Of a DNA stretch of 64,000 nt, positions 53,714-63,998 are shown piece after piece. The first letter of the stretch is position 1; every line of letters starts with the position of its first letter. The stretch is taken from positions 1,645,001 to 1,709,000 of the forward strand of contig NZ_CP107902.1 in NCBI RefSeq assembly GCF_036013935.1, in the 5' to 3' direction. A program made the position numbers and the translations under genes. The notes under the pieces are model-generated. The model had not been told where the DNA came from, made no database searches, and worked only from the letters and a program-made list of their open reading frames with translations. The stretch comes from Streptomyces sp. NBC_00461 (GTDB lineage: Bacteria; Actinomycetota; Actinomycetes; Streptomycetales; Streptomycetaceae).

Positions 53714-55327
53714 TCACTCGCCCGGCCCTACGAACACCGTACGTCCGCCAACCACGGTGCGCAGGCATACGGGGAGGTCGCGGCCCGGGGTGAGGTCGGG
53801 CAGGCCGGGGGTGCCGGAGCGGGGGTCGGTGGACCAGCGGGCGACCCGGTCGTCCGGGGCCTGGACCACGAGTTCGTCGGTGCGCCACACCGCGTAGTCG
53901 GCGGGTGCGCCCGGCACCAGGACACCCGCGTCGTCCCGGCCGATCGCCCGCCAGCCGCCGCGCGTATGGGCGGTGAACGCGGCACGCACGGAGACACGGT
54001 GCTCGGGCGTGCGGTGGAAGGCGGCGGCGCGGACCGTGCCCCACGGGTCGAGGGGCGTGACCGGGCTGTCGGAACCGAAGGCGAGCGGGACGCCGGCCCT
54101 GAGCAGGGCCGCGAAGGGGTTCAGGGTGCGGGCCCGGTCGGCGCCCAGGCGCTGGGCGTACATACCGTCCTCGCCGCCCCACAGCGCGTCGAAGGCGGGC
54201 TGGACGGAGGCTGTCAGGCCCAGCTCCGCGAAGGCCGCGATCGTCTCCGGGGTGAGCATCTCGGCGTGTTCGACGCGGTGGCGGGCGGCGCGGACGCGGG
54301 CCGGGCCGACCTTCTCGGCGGCGGCGCGCACGCCCTCGACCACCGCGGTCACGGCGGCGTCACCGATCGCGTGGAAGCCCGCCTGGAGGCCCGCCTCGGT
54401 GCACGCCGTGACGTGCGCGGCGACGGCGTCGGCATCGAGGTAGGCGGTGCCGGAGTGCCCGGCGTCGCTGTACGGCGTGTGCAGGCACGCGGTGTGCGAG
54501 CCGAGCGCGCCGTCGACGAAGAGGTCCCCGGCGGCGCCGGCCGCGCCCAGCTCGCGCACCTTGTCCACGTCCTGCTCGGCCCAGTACCCGATGACTCGAG
54601 GGCCCAGCCCCGCTGCGGCCAGGCGCAGAAGATCCGTGAAGTCGTCCTCCGAGGAGATGTCCGGCCCGGCGCATTCGTGGACCGAGCCGATGCCGAGGGA
54701 GGCGGCGTGCGCGAGGGCGGTGCGCTGGGCCTCGGCGCGCTGGGCCGGCGTCACGGCTGCGAACGCGGCGGCGCGTACGGCGTGATGGGCGCCGGCTGTC
54801 AGCGGGGCGTCCGGTGTGCCGGGTCCCGTGCCGAGTGCGGGGGCCATGTCGAGCAGGGCCGTGGTGACGACGGCCGAGTGGACGTCGATGCGGGAGAGGT
54901 AGAGCGGGCGGCCTGCGGCCGCCTCGTCCAGTTCCGCGCGGGTCGGGGGGCGGCCGCCGGGCCAGCGGGCGGCGTCCCAGCCGTGCCCGAGCAGCACCTT
55001 GTCCTGCGGGCGGGCCGTGGCGAAGTCCCGTACGAGGGTGAGGGCCGCATCCAGGGAGGGTGCGTCGGACAGGTCGAGGCCGGTGAGCGCGAGGCCGGTG
55101 GAGGTGGTGTGCACATGGGCGTCGGTGAACGCGGGGGTGACGAGGGCGCCGTCCAGGTCGACCACCTCGTCGACGCCGTCCGCGAAGGCGTCCGCGGCGC
55201 CCTCGGAGCCGACCCAGGCGACCTGGCCGCGCTCCACGACCATCGCGGTCGCGAAGGGGTCGGCGGGGCTGTGGACCTCTCCGCGGCGGAGCAGGACGGT
55301 CTTCGGGTCGGGGGTGCGCTCACTCAT
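53714..55327 (-). CDS. Amidohydrolase, YtcJ-like
   Basis: A 537-residue metal-dependent hydrolase of the amidohydrolase 3 family. The metal-binding HxH is in FTDAHVHTT (about residue 70), later ligands are in HAIGDAAV and HRVEHAEM, and the catalytic Asp in AFGSDSPV. YtcJ-like enzymes act on formamides or other amides; the true substrate here is unknown. ATG 55327 lies 47 bp after the asnC stop on the same strand, so the two may be cotranscribed. Confidence 0.9.
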   Translation of the reverse strand: MSERTPDPKTVLLRRGEVHSPADPFATAMVVERGQVAWVGSEGAADAFADGVDEVVDLDGALVTPAFTDAHVHTTSTGLALTGLDLSDAPSLDAALTLVRDFATARPQDKVLLGHGWDAARWPGGRPPTRAELDEAAAGRPLYLSRIDVHSAVVTTALLDMAPALGTGPGTPDAPLTAGAHHAVRAAAFAAVTPAQRAEAQRTALAHAASLGIGSVHECAGPDISSEDDFTDLLRLAAAGLGPRVIGYWAEQDVDKVRELGAAGAAGDLFVDGALGSHTACLHTPYSDAGHSGTAYLDADAVAAHVTACTEAGLQAGFHAIGDAAVTAVVEGVRAAAEKVGPARVRAARHRVEHAEMLTPETIAAFAELGLTASVQPAFDALWGGEDGMYAQRLGADRARTLNPFAALLRAGVPLAFGSDSPVTPLDPWGTVRAAAFHRTPEHRVSVRAAFTAHTRGGWRAIGRDDAGVLVPGAPADYAVWRTDELVVQAPDDRVARWSTDPRSGTPGLPDLTPGRDLPVCLRTVVGGRTVFVGPGE

Positions 55328-55374
55328 GGGGAACAGTCTCGCGCCTCACCGAGGCAGCCCTGCACGCAGGTGTG

Positions 55375-55815
55375 TCAGATCCGCGGCGGCCGGGCCTCGT
55401 ACGGTGTCGAAAGGACCACCGTCGTCCGCGTGGAGACGCCGGCCAGGCTCCGCACCCGCGCCAGCAGTTCCTCCAGTTCGTGCGGGGTCGCCACCCGCAC
55501 CTTGAGGATGTAGTTCTCGTCGCCCGCGACGCTGTGGCAGGCCTCGATCTCCGGTACCCCGGCCAGGCGCTCCGCGATGTCGTCGGGGGCGCTGGGGTCG
55601 AACGGTTTGACCGAGATGAACGCGGTCATGGGCAGACCGACGGCCTCGGGGTCGACCACCGCGGCATAGCCGCGGATGACGCCACGCTGTTCCAGCCGGC
55701 GCACCCGCTGGTGCACGGCCGACGTGGACAGGCCCGTGGCCTTGCCCAGGTCTGTGTAGCTCATCCGCCCGTCCTTGACGAGCAGCTGCACGATTTGACG
55801 GTCCAGCTCCTCCAT
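55375..55815 (-). CDS. Lrp/AsnC family regulator
   Basis: Transcription factor of 146 residues. Helix-turn-helix about 2-60 (MSYTDLGKATGLSTSAVHQR) and a RAM/AsnC ligand-binding domain about 70-140. Such proteins form octamers and respond to amino acids. ATG 55815 starts MEELDRQIVQLL, the usual beginning; longer frames add unrelated sequence. It precedes the amidohydrolase gene and may regulate it. GAGACGTCTC (55976-55985) is a palindrome in its upstream region. Confidence 0.92.
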   Translation of the reverse strand: MEELDRQIVQLLVKDGRMSYTDLGKATGLSTSAVHQRVRRLEQRGVIRGYAAVVDPEAVGLPMTAFISVKPFDPSAPDDIAERLAGVPEIEACHSVAGDENYILKVRVATPHELEELLARVRSLAGVSTRTTVVLSTPYEARPPRI

Positions 55816-56083
55816 GGCGCAAGAACCTACAGTGCTCCTGATCTCCTCGGATACCTGAGCAGCCCAGGTCATACCCGGTTTGTGATGTGGCCGGGAGCGG
55901 TCCGTGTGCCGTCCGGGGGACAAAACGTCCACCATCGGCATCTGCGGCGGGCATGTGACGAACGCCACACCAGTCGAGACGTCTCCGTGATGGTCTCGCG
56001 ATTACCGCCGTGAGCGGGCGGGAAGTGCTTGCTGTGGTCGAGGCCGCAGTGCCTTACGGCCCAGCCCGAGGGGGAGTTAATCC

Positions 56084-56518
56084 ATGCAGAGTCTTAAGCG
56101 CCCTGGTCGTACCGCGCCCAAGCGGCTCCAGGCAGTTGTCGAGCCCGAGCCGGAGGGCGTCGAACCCGACGCCTTCGAGGACGAATTCGACGCCTACGAC
56201 ACCTTCGAGATGTACCGGGTGATCTGCCCGGACTGCGTGCAGCCCATCGCCCTGCTCGCGGACGAGGAGGTCCTCCCGGAGCACGCGCTGTGTGCCTCGC
56301 CGTGGAACCCGTTCGGCCTCACGGTCTGCGACGGCACCGGCCGCCGGGCAGCCGAGGCCCGGTCCGCGGACGAGTCGGCGGAGCCCCAGGAGCAGGGCAC
56401 GGCACTGCTGTTGACGCTCCCTCAGGGGCTTGACTGGCGGACGCAGCCGTTCTCGCATGTCGGCGGCCCGGGCTCGCGCCCGATGAGGGTCCCCGTCATA
56501 CGGCGCCACGCCGCCTGA
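56084..56518 (+). CDS. Conserved hypothetical protein with Cys pairs
   Basis: A 144-residue protein; the first 40 residues are Glu/Asp/Pro-rich. CPDC near residue 49 and single Cys near 70 and 80 suggest a small zinc-binding unit. ATG 56084 has GGGGGAG 8 nt upstream, a strong site, so it is very likely expressed. Divergent from the AsnC regulator. I do not recognise the family and give no function. Confidence 0.78.
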   Translation: MQSLKRPGRTAPKRLQAVVEPEPEGVEPDAFEDEFDAYDTFEMYRVICPDCVQPIALLADEEVLPEHALCASPWNPFGLTVCDGTGRRAAEARSADESAEPQEQGTALLLTLPQGLDWRTQPFSHVGGPGSRPMRVPVIRRHAA

Positions 56519-56539
56519 GCAACCTTCACCCGGCTCGGT

Positions 56540-57646
56540 TCAAGGCATCGCCCGATCCCAGTAGCTGCCCTGCACCATGGCCCGCAGGCTGCCGTGGTGC
56601 AGGATCAGTGTGTCCGGATCCGGCGGGACGGCGGCCTCACCGAAGCGCACCTGCCGGTAGGCGATACGCAGCATGACGATCGCGTGCCGCAGGGCGGCGT
56701 ACAGGGTGTGGAAGTCCATGTCGCGCGGTGCGTGGCCGGTGAGTTCGGCATAGCGTGCCTCGACCCGGTCGCGGCGCAGGAAGTCCGGGAGGCCGGGCTG
56801 TCCGAAGGTGACCGTCAGGTCGTGGAAGAAGCGGTGCAGGTACACGGTCCAGCCGAGGTCGACCTCGCGCGGGGCCAGGGCCGCCATCTCCCAGTCGAGG
56901 ACGGCCGCGGGTTCGAAGCCGTCGTAGACGACGTTCCCGATGCGCGCGTCGCCCCAGGTGAGGACCGGTGCGCCCGGGTCGTGGGGCCAGAGCTCCGCCA
57001 GCCGGTCGAAGGCGGCCTCGATGAGGGGTGAGCGGGCGCGTCCGTCGACGACCCATTCGTAGTAGGCGTGTTGGGCGCTGACATGGCGGCGCAGGGCGTC
57101 GCCCTCGCCCGGCAACGCGAGGAACTCGGCCTCCTCCGGCGGCACTTGGTCGTGCAATAGGGCCAGGATCCCGACCGAGGCCGCCTCCAGGTGCTCGCGC
57201 TCGGCGTCGCTCGCCGCGTGCAGCCAGTTGCCCTCGTAGGTGTAGGGCATCACGTCGGGCGGCACGCGCCCCTCGACGCGCTCCATCACGAAGAACGGCG
57301 CTCCGAGCGGGCCGGGGTCCTCCTCCAGCCACAGCACCTTCGGCACGGGCAGGTCCGAGTGCTCCGCCACGACGCGCATCGTGCGGTACTGGCGCGGCAT
57401 GTCGTACACCGGGAAGACGGTGTACGCCGCCGGGTCCGCCGCCAGTCTCAACGCGCAGGCCCGCACTGGTGGTTCTGGGTGCTCGATGTCGAAGAGCAGG
57501 GTCTCGCTGGACATGCCGTTGGACTCGGGGACGGTGATCCCGACCGCCTTGGCGCCGGGCAGGCGGCTGCCGAGCCAGCTCGTGAGACGGCGGGCGATGT
57601 CCTCGGGGTCGCGGGTGCTGGTACGAGGGCGGGGTGCCGCGGCCAT
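56540..57646 (-). CDS. Phosphotransferase of the aminoglycoside/choline-kinase fold
   Basis: A 368-residue APH-type kinase, close in form to ACAD10/11-like phosphotransferases. The N-lobe has GMSSETLLFD (nucleotide loop) and ALRLAADP (ATP lysine replaced by Arg, as often in this group). LTWGDARIGNVVYD is the catalytic loop, with Trp-Gly-Asp in place of HGD, and VLDWEMA binds metal. In animals such domains phosphorylate 4-hydroxyacids before beta-oxidation. It follows the 57659-58759 gene by 12 bp, and an acyl-CoA dehydrogenase gene lies just beyond. Confidence 0.87.
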   Translation of the reverse strand: MAAAPRPRTSTRDPEDIARRLTSWLGSRLPGAKAVGITVPESNGMSSETLLFDIEHPEPPVRACALRLAADPAAYTVFPVYDMPRQYRTMRVVAEHSDLPVPKVLWLEEDPGPLGAPFFVMERVEGRVPPDVMPYTYEGNWLHAASDAEREHLEAASVGILALLHDQVPPEEAEFLALPGEGDALRRHVSAQHAYYEWVVDGRARSPLIEAAFDRLAELWPHDPGAPVLTWGDARIGNVVYDGFEPAAVLDWEMAALAPREVDLGWTVYLHRFFHDLTVTFGQPGLPDFLRRDRVEARYAELTGHAPRDMDFHTLYAALRHAIVMLRIAYRQVRFGEAAVPPDPDTLILHHGSLRAMVQGSYWDRAMP

Positions 57647-57658
57647 GTCACAAACCCC

Positions 57659-58759
57659 CTATGGCGCTACCGAGTTGAAGTCCGTGAACCCGCTCGGATC
57701 GTGCCGGCCGAACGAGCCGTGCTCGAAGATGCCGTGCCCGACCCGGCCGTCCAGACGGAAGCGGGCGGCATGGTCGGTGACCCCGTAGGCGGCCAGGGCG
57801 TGCGGCTGCGACAGGTCGTAGGTGCGCCGGTCCGTCCAGCCGCGGCCGCGCCAGGTGCCGTGCTGCCAGTCGTCGGCGGGCGGGTAACCGGCCCCGATCG
57901 CGAGCGGGGAGGAGGTGAGGATCTCGACCTCCAGCTCCTGCGGCTTGCGGACGTCGCCCAGGTGGATGAGGGCGCGGTCGGGGTGACGGGTACCGGTGCG
58001 GTAGGTGATCTCGGGCTGGGGCCAGCCGAGTTGGCGGTCGCGGTGGCCGGGGTGGACGAGCGTGGCGTCGTTCAGGGAGCGGTACCCGTCCGCGTCCTCC
58101 TGGACGATCACCATCAGGAAGCGGTCCTCGAAGCGCACCGGGCACCACAGCCAGTGGAAGCCCTCGGTCGGGTGCTCCTCGGCCGACCGTCCGCCCTCCT
58201 CCCCCGGTATCGGCCGCACACCCCAGCTGCGGTCGCGGGTCCCGGTCCACTCGGTGGCCGTGACCCGGAACTCCTCACCGCCGGCGCGCACGACTCCCTC
58301 CACACCGCCCGCCTGGACGAAGCGGCGCCCTTCGATGGTGAGCCGGTCGCCGCGGCGCTGGAGGTGGTGGGGTTCCCACAGGGCGGGGAATTCGGCGGTC
58401 CAGGTGAGGTCGTACGACAACGACTCGTCGTCCGACACCAGCCGCAGCCGGCGCAGCGGCTCCTCGGCCTCGATCCTGAGCGGGCCGACGGCGAGCCGCA
58501 TGCGATCGTCGCCGAGGGCGTCGGAGGCCCGTACGGCGTGCAGCGTGTCCCCGGTCCGCAGGGTCGCGTACGCGTCGATCACACCGACGTTCGGATAGAC
58601 GCCCAGGCCCACGATGAGCAGCGCGCGCCCCTCGTGGTCGAGGACGTGGAAGATGCAGCGGTCGTAGGCGTTCCGGTCCCCGGTCGCCAGGTGCTTCATG
58701 GACAGGGGCACCTGGTGGACGGGGTACTCGTCGAGCGGTACGGGGCGGTCGTCAGCCAC
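57659..58759 (-). CDS. Hypothetical protein, beta-rich (lipocalin/AttH-like)
   Basis: A 366-residue protein rich in beta strands and aromatic residues (SWGVRPIPGEEGG, FHWLWCPVRFEDRFLM). It resembles the AttH/CrtC-type double-barrel proteins that bind or hydrate lipids and carotenoids, but the similarity is from general appearance. The GTG at 58759 is fixed by GGAGG 6 nt upstream. First gene of a two-gene operon with the phosphotransferase, suggesting a role in handling a hydroxylated lipid or terpenoid; this is inference. Confidence 0.75.
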   Translation of the reverse strand: MADDRPVPLDEYPVHQVPLSMKHLATGDRNAYDRCIFHVLDHEGRALLIVGLGVYPNVGVIDAYATLRTGDTLHAVRASDALGDDRMRLAVGPLRIEAEEPLRRLRLVSDDESLSYDLTWTAEFPALWEPHHLQRRGDRLTIEGRRFVQAGGVEGVVRAGGEEFRVTATEWTGTRDRSWGVRPIPGEEGGRSAEEHPTEGFHWLWCPVRFEDRFLMVIVQEDADGYRSLNDATLVHPGHRDRQLGWPQPEITYRTGTRHPDRALIHLGDVRKPQELEVEILTSSPLAIGAGYPPADDWQHGTWRGRGWTDRRTYDLSQPHALAAYGVTDHAARFRLDGRVGHGIFEHGSFGRHDPSGFTDFNSVAP

Positions 58760-58898
58760 GCCAAACCTCCCTGGAGACGGCTGGGCTGACGGTACGTCAG
58801 ACAGCTGGCGGTGGCCAGAGGGGGCGTCGGACGTCCGCGAACTCACGGTCGATTTCGCGGGTGGGTGACCTGTCCGCCTAGCTCCGCGTTGCCCTGGT

Positions 58899-59144
58899 AT
58901 GACCCCCACCTACACCGCGCTTGGGCGTCAGCGCCTCGCGTTCGTCCCGCCGCCCGCAGGAACGGTTCCGCCTGCGCCGCAGCTCCAGGACCCGCCGATC
59001 TACCGCGATCTGCTGCGCATCTGGGCCGACCGGGGCCGCACCCTGCCGGGCCGCCACGACCCGGAGTGGGTCAGGCTGGCGGCCCCGCAGGTCGCACCGG
59101 GACAGTTCAGCGGGTTTCAGGACCCGCGAGGTGACGGGCGATGA
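58899..59144 (+). CDS. Small hypothetical protein overlapping the acyl-CoA dehydrogenase 3' end
   Basis: An 81-residue Pro/Arg-rich protein (TALGRQRLAFVPPPAG, then PIYRDLLRIWADRGRTLPG) with codon bias like real genes. No clear ribosome binding site precedes ATG 58899. It overlaps the convergent acyl-CoA dehydrogenase by 38 bp. Likely real but unproven; no function inferred. Confidence 0.5.
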   Translation: MTPTYTALGRQRLAFVPPPAGTVPPAPQLQDPPIYRDLLRIWADRGRTLPGRHDPEWVRLAAPQVAPGQFSGFQDPRGDGR

Positions 59145-60279
59145 CCATCCGCTGAATCTGGTTGGTGCCTTCGACGATCTGCAGGACCTTGGCCTCGCGC
59201 ATATGGCGCTCGACCGGGAAGTCCGCGGTGTAGCCGTATCCGCCGAGGACCTGGACGGCGTCCGTGGTCACCTTCATCGCGGTGTCCGTACAGTGCAGCT
59301 TGGCCATGGCCGCCTGCTTGGCGAACGGCCGCCCCGCGTCACGCAGCCGCGCCGCGGCCAGATACAGCGCCCGGCCCGCCTCGATCTGGGTCGCCATGTC
59401 GGCGAGCATGAAGCGCAGCCCCTGGAAGTCGGCGATGGGCCGCCCGAACTGCTGCCGCCCGGTGGCGTACGCGACCGCCTCGTCGAGTGCCGCCTGGGCG
59501 AGGCCGATCGCGCAGGCCGCGATGCCGAGGCGGCCGGAGTCGAGCGCGGACAGGGCGATCGCGAAGCCCTGCCCCTCCTCGCCGATGCGCCGCTCGTCCG
59601 GCACGCGCACACCGTCGAAGTGGACCTGCGCGGTCGGTGAGCCCTTCATGCCCATCTTCTTCTCGGGCACCGCCCCACTCAGCCCATCGGCGTCGCCGGG
59701 GACCAGGAAGGCGGTGATGCCACGGGGGCCCTCCTCGCCGGTGCGGGCCATGACGGTGTAGAAGTCGGCGATGCCGCCGTGTGTGATCCAGGCCTTGGTG
59801 CCGGTGATCACCCACTCCTCGCCCTCGCGCACGGCCTTCGTCCGCAGGGACGCGGCGTCGGATCCGGAGGACGGCTCGGACAGGCAGTAGGCACCCAGCA
59901 GGCCGCCGCCGAGCATCGCGGGCAGGTGCTCGACCTGCTGCTGCTTGGATCCGTAGGCGGCGAGCGCGTACGAGGCGAGGGTGTGCACGCTGACGCCGAG
60001 GCCCACGGTGAGGCGGGCCGCCGCGAGCTCTTCGAGCACCTGGAGGTAGACCTCGTAGGGCTGGTCACCACCGCCGTACTCGGAGTCGTAGGGCAGGCCG
60101 AGCAGACCGGCCTCCGAGAGCAGCGTGAAGACCTCGCGCGGGAACCGTCCGGCGTCCTCCTCCTCGGCCGCCTTCGGCGCGATCTCCCGCTGGGCGATGT
60201 CACGGACAAGCGAGATCAGATCCCGGGCCTCGTCTGTGGGCAGTTGACGGTCCACCGGCTGCGCGGCGCGGTCGGGCAT
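59107..60279 (-). CDS. Acyl-CoA dehydrogenase
   Basis: FAD-dependent dehydrogenase of 390 residues introducing the 2,3-double bond in acyl-CoA, the first step of beta-oxidation. The N-terminal helical domain, then AYCLSEPSSGSDAAS and WITHGGIADFYTVMAR (FAD-binding beta domain), then VLGGYGYTADFPVERHMREAK and IVEGTNQIQRM, where the Glu is the catalytic base. ATG 60279 has GGGAGGAG upstream and removes a 10-residue extension. Short- or branched-chain specificity is likely. Confidence 0.94.
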   Translation of the reverse strand: MPDRAAQPVDRQLPTDEARDLISLVRDIAQREIAPKAAEEEDAGRFPREVFTLLSEAGLLGLPYDSEYGGGDQPYEVYLQVLEELAAARLTVGLGVSVHTLASYALAAYGSKQQQVEHLPAMLGGGLLGAYCLSEPSSGSDAASLRTKAVREGEEWVITGTKAWITHGGIADFYTVMARTGEEGPRGITAFLVPGDADGLSGAVPEKKMGMKGSPTAQVHFDGVRVPDERRIGEEGQGFAIALSALDSGRLGIAACAIGLAQAALDEAVAYATGRQQFGRPIADFQGLRFMLADMATQIEAGRALYLAAARLRDAGRPFAKQAAMAKLHCTDTAMKVTTDAVQVLGGYGYTADFPVERHMREAKVLQIVEGTNQIQRMVIARHLAGPETR

Positions 60280-60515
60280 GGCGACGCTCTCCTCCCTGTT
60301 CGGGCACATCGGCGATGCGCGCCCTGGGTGGGGGCGGCTCCGCCGGGTCGTACTGACGCCTGGCCGATGCTCGCTCTCCCGGGTCTCGGAAGCTGCTGAC
60401 CAGCGGCTGTGCGCTGTGAGTATGCCCGATCGGAGGCATCACGTCACCAGTTAACGACCGCTCACTTCAAGAATATCCCGACCCACCGGAAAGCCCTCGC
60501 GAATCCTTGGGAAAT

Positions 60516-60557
60516 TGGTCCGCACCATTGACCGCACTGGTCTAGTCCTCCTACTGT
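60516..60557 (+). promoter_or_regulatory. Chitinase promoter with DasR-like site and direct repeats
   Basis: ACTGGTCTAGTCCTCC (60536-60551) matches 13 of 16 positions of the DasR consensus ACTGGTCTAGACCACT. A related TGGTCCGCACC (60516-60526) lies 22 bp upstream, giving two direct repeats on one helix face. TTGACC (60528-60533) and TACTGT (60552-60557), spaced 18 bp, form a plausible promoter overlapped by the site. Confidence 0.75.
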
Positions 60558-60628
60558 TCCTGACCAACGCTTTACCGCGTTCATGCCAATCGGCGCGCGT
60601 TCCCCTCTCCCCCACGAGGAGACACCCG

Positions 60629-61861
<1,233 letters not shown>

Positions 61862-61880
61862 CCTCGGGAGTACGGTGGTC

Positions 61881-61908
61881 GGGGCGGGGGCGCGGGAGCC
61901 TCCGCCCC
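61881..61908. terminator. Hairpin between chitinase and the convergent TetR gene
   Basis: GGGGCGG (61881-61887) pairs with CCGCCCC (61902-61908) around a 14-nt loop. Located in the 51-bp gap between the two stops. Confidence 0.5.
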
Positions 61909-61912
61909 TCGC

Positions 61913-62572
61913 TCATGCGCCCCGGCGGGCGGGGACGGGAGTGGGGTAGGCCGGGTCCATCTCCTCGATGGCCCGCATGGTGCCGCCAAGCGTCTTGACC
62001 AGGAGCTCGCGCAGCTGGTCGCGGGAGAGCTGGGGGCGGTCGATCCAGTCGAGGGTGGCGCCCTCGACGCTGCACACCCAGGAGAACAGGCCCATGCGGG
62101 CGAGCGGGGCGATGTCCGTGCGGCCGTACGCCCCTTCGGCGACGGTCGCGACGATCGCCTCGCGCACCCCGTCCCGGATGGCGTGCACCTCGGCGTCGAA
62201 GCCGACACCACCGCTGACGATCGCGCGGAAGGCGGCCTGGTTGTGCTCGGCGTAGCGCAGATAACCGTCCATGGTGCGGTGGACCCGGTCCACCTGCTCC
62301 AGTTCCAGACCGCTGGCCGCGTAGGTGATCAGGTCGTCGACGGAGTCGTGGATGATCGCCAGGTAGTAGCCGCGCTTGGACTGGAAGTAGTAGTAGATCA
62401 GCCCCTTGGCGACGCGTGCCTGCCGTGCGATGTCATCCATCGAGAGCGCGTCGTACGAGGTGTCGGCAAACAACTTCCGCCCGATGGTGATGAGTTCGGC
62501 GCGGCGCGCCAGCGAGCGCTCGGTGCCGCGCGCCCGGGGGCGGTTGGTCTCGCTCTGTTGGCTGATCTTCAA
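61913..62572 (-). CDS. TetR family regulator
   Basis: A 219-residue TetR-type repressor. The helix-turn-helix (DALSMDDIARQARVAKGLIY, about 38-57) is followed by YYYFQSKRGYY, as usual. The C-terminal domain resembles TetR_C regulators of lipid or drug genes; ligand unknown. The TTG at 62572 (LKISQQSETNRPRARG) with AGGG upstream is preferred; ATG 62635 would add 21 residues. Convergent with the chitinase gene. Confidence 0.88.
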   Translation of the reverse strand: MKISQQSETNRPRARGTERSLARRAELITIGRKLFADTSYDALSMDDIARQARVAKGLIYYYFQSKRGYYLAIIHDSVDDLITYAASGLELEQVDRVHRTMDGYLRYAEHNQAAFRAIVSGGVGFDAEVHAIRDGVREAIVATVAEGAYGRTDIAPLARMGLFSWVCSVEGATLDWIDRPQLSRDQLRELLVKTLGGTMRAIEEMDPAYPTPVPARRGA

Positions 62573-62694
62573 TTTCGACCCTGGTCTCCAGCGGGCGGCG
62601 GGACATCCGCAGTATGTCAGAACAACCATGCCCACTCGTTCGAGTCTGATCGACTGTGGTGGGTGCAGCGGGAGCCGGGCCGGTACGGGTCAGA

Positions 62695-62835
62695 TCACAG
62701 CAGGCCGAGCTGGGCGACGAGCATCGCAACGACCACGACGAGGGCCCAGCCCATGACGTGCTCGAGGATCTTCGGGCCCTCGTCCTTGGGGCCGCCGGTG
62801 CGGGTGCGGGCGGCGGTCGCTGAGTGTGCGGTCAT
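62695..62835 (-). CDS. Very small membrane protein (46 aa)
   Basis: A 46-residue protein: a Thr/Gly/Lys-rich hydrophilic start, PKDEGPKILEHVMGW, then one membrane helix (ALVVVVAMLVAQLGLL) that ends the protein. The ATG at 62835 is 143 bp after the C39 stop. It fits the small SCO1431-type membrane family as I remember it. Function unknown. Confidence 0.7.
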   Translation of the reverse strand: MTAHSATAARTRTGGPKDEGPKILEHVMGWALVVVVAMLVAQLGLL

Positions 62836-62936
62836 GGCATCTCGCTGAGGTCGGACGGGCGGTGGACTCCCCCTACGGCTTTGTCCACCTTGCCACCTGG
62901 AACGGCTTTTGCGGCAGAGACGTTGGTCACAGGCGA

Positions 62937-62960
62937 AAGGCCCCGGTTTCCCGGGGCCTT
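62937..62960 (-). terminator. Terminator after the C39-like peptidase gene
   Basis: AAGGCCCCGG (62937-62946) and CCGGGGCCTT (62951-62960) form a perfect 10-bp stem around TTTC, 18 bp beyond the peptidase stop. Confidence 0.75.
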
Positions 62961-62978
62961 CGCACGGTCCGGGACGGC

Positions 62979-63998
62979 TCAGCGCACGCCGACCGCCGCC
63001 AGCGCCTTGCGCTGGTGTGCCGTGGGACGCGCCGGGAAGTACAGGTAGCAGACGCCGCCGGTGCCGGAGACGACCTTGCCGGTGGCGTTGTAGCGCTTGG
63101 TGCGCAGCCAGATGTTCTCCCACTCGCGCCGCTTGTAGACGCGCCGCACGGCGGAGTCGTCCTGCGAGGCCGGGTCGTTCGCGATCACATCGCCCTCGGC
63201 GGTGAACCCTATGACGGTCATCAGATGCCCCGAGGTGCCGTAACCCGCCCCCGTCAGCTCCTCCTTGAGGAACGACTGGGACGTTATGGCCGGGATACCG
63301 GCCGCGATCAGCGTCTCCAGGTCGGTGAGCGAGCCCAGCCGGGTGACCACGCCCTGCAGACCCTTGTACGTGGCCGCGTAGGCAGCGTTGAACGGCCAGT
63401 TGCCGCAGCCCTCGTACTGGTAGTCGTAGGTGAAGCGGGCGGCCTGGCACACCTGCGGGTCGGCGAACGCCGGGTCCACCCAGGCCAGTTGCTCGGGGCT
63501 GAGCCGGCCGCCCCAGTACTCGATGATCATCTGCGAGGAGGTGGGGCTGCACCAGGCCTCGCCGCCGTTGTCGTACTCGGGGTACTGGCCCTTGTGGATC
63601 TCCTGCGAGTAGCGCGGGACGGCCAGCTCCTTGGCGAGACCGGGCGTGGAGGCCGGGACCGTGAAGCGGTCCGGGACGTCCGAGCCCATCGCGCCCACGC
63701 GCCACACGGTGGGGGTGAGCTTGGTGCCGGGCCTGCGGTGGAGGGTGAGGCGCAGACGGTACGAGACCAGACGCAGGCCGGTCGTCGCGTCGTCGATGGC
63801 GAAGGTGTCCGTCCAGATGGTGCTCTTGCTGTCGGTCTGGCCGTCGACCGAGGTCCGCTTGATGTCCTGGTCGCCGGCCGCCCAGCGGCCCATCACGTAC
63901 CAAGGGGTCTCGGTGCCGTCGGAGTAGGTGCCGTGCAGCTCGATCTGGAGCCAGGTGCCGGCCGGGGTGTGCGCGTTCCACGAGGCGATGACCTCGGT
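62979..63998 (-). CDS. C39-like papain-fold peptidase, 5' end outside window
   Basis: The C-terminal 339 residues of a probably secreted cysteine peptidase; the frame is open to the right edge, so the start and signal peptide lie outside. The first part (to about residue 110) is a beta-sandwich (SWNAHTPAGTWLQIEL, WYVMGRWAAGD). The peptidase part has the catalytic Cys in GGEAWCSPTSSQMI, His in GHLMTVIGF and Asp in ANDPAS. Fits the Streptomyces C39 family proteins with an N-terminal binding domain. Substrate unknown. Confidence 0.88.
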   Translation of the reverse strand, partial: TEVIASWNAHTPAGTWLQIELHGTYSDGTETPWYVMGRWAAGDQDIKRTSVDGQTDSKSTIWTDTFAIDDATTGLRLVSYRLRLTLHRRPGTKLTPTVWRVGAMGSDVPDRFTVPASTPGLAKELAVPRYSQEIHKGQYPEYDNGGEAWCSPTSSQMIIEYWGGRLSPEQLAWVDPAFADPQVCQAARFTYDYQYEGCGNWPFNAAYAATYKGLQGVVTRLGSLTDLETLIAAGIPAITSQSFLKEELTGAGYGTSGHLMTVIGFTAEGDVIANDPASQDDSAVRRVYKRREWENIWLRTKRYNATGKVVSGTGGVCYLYFPARPTAHQRKALAAVGVR

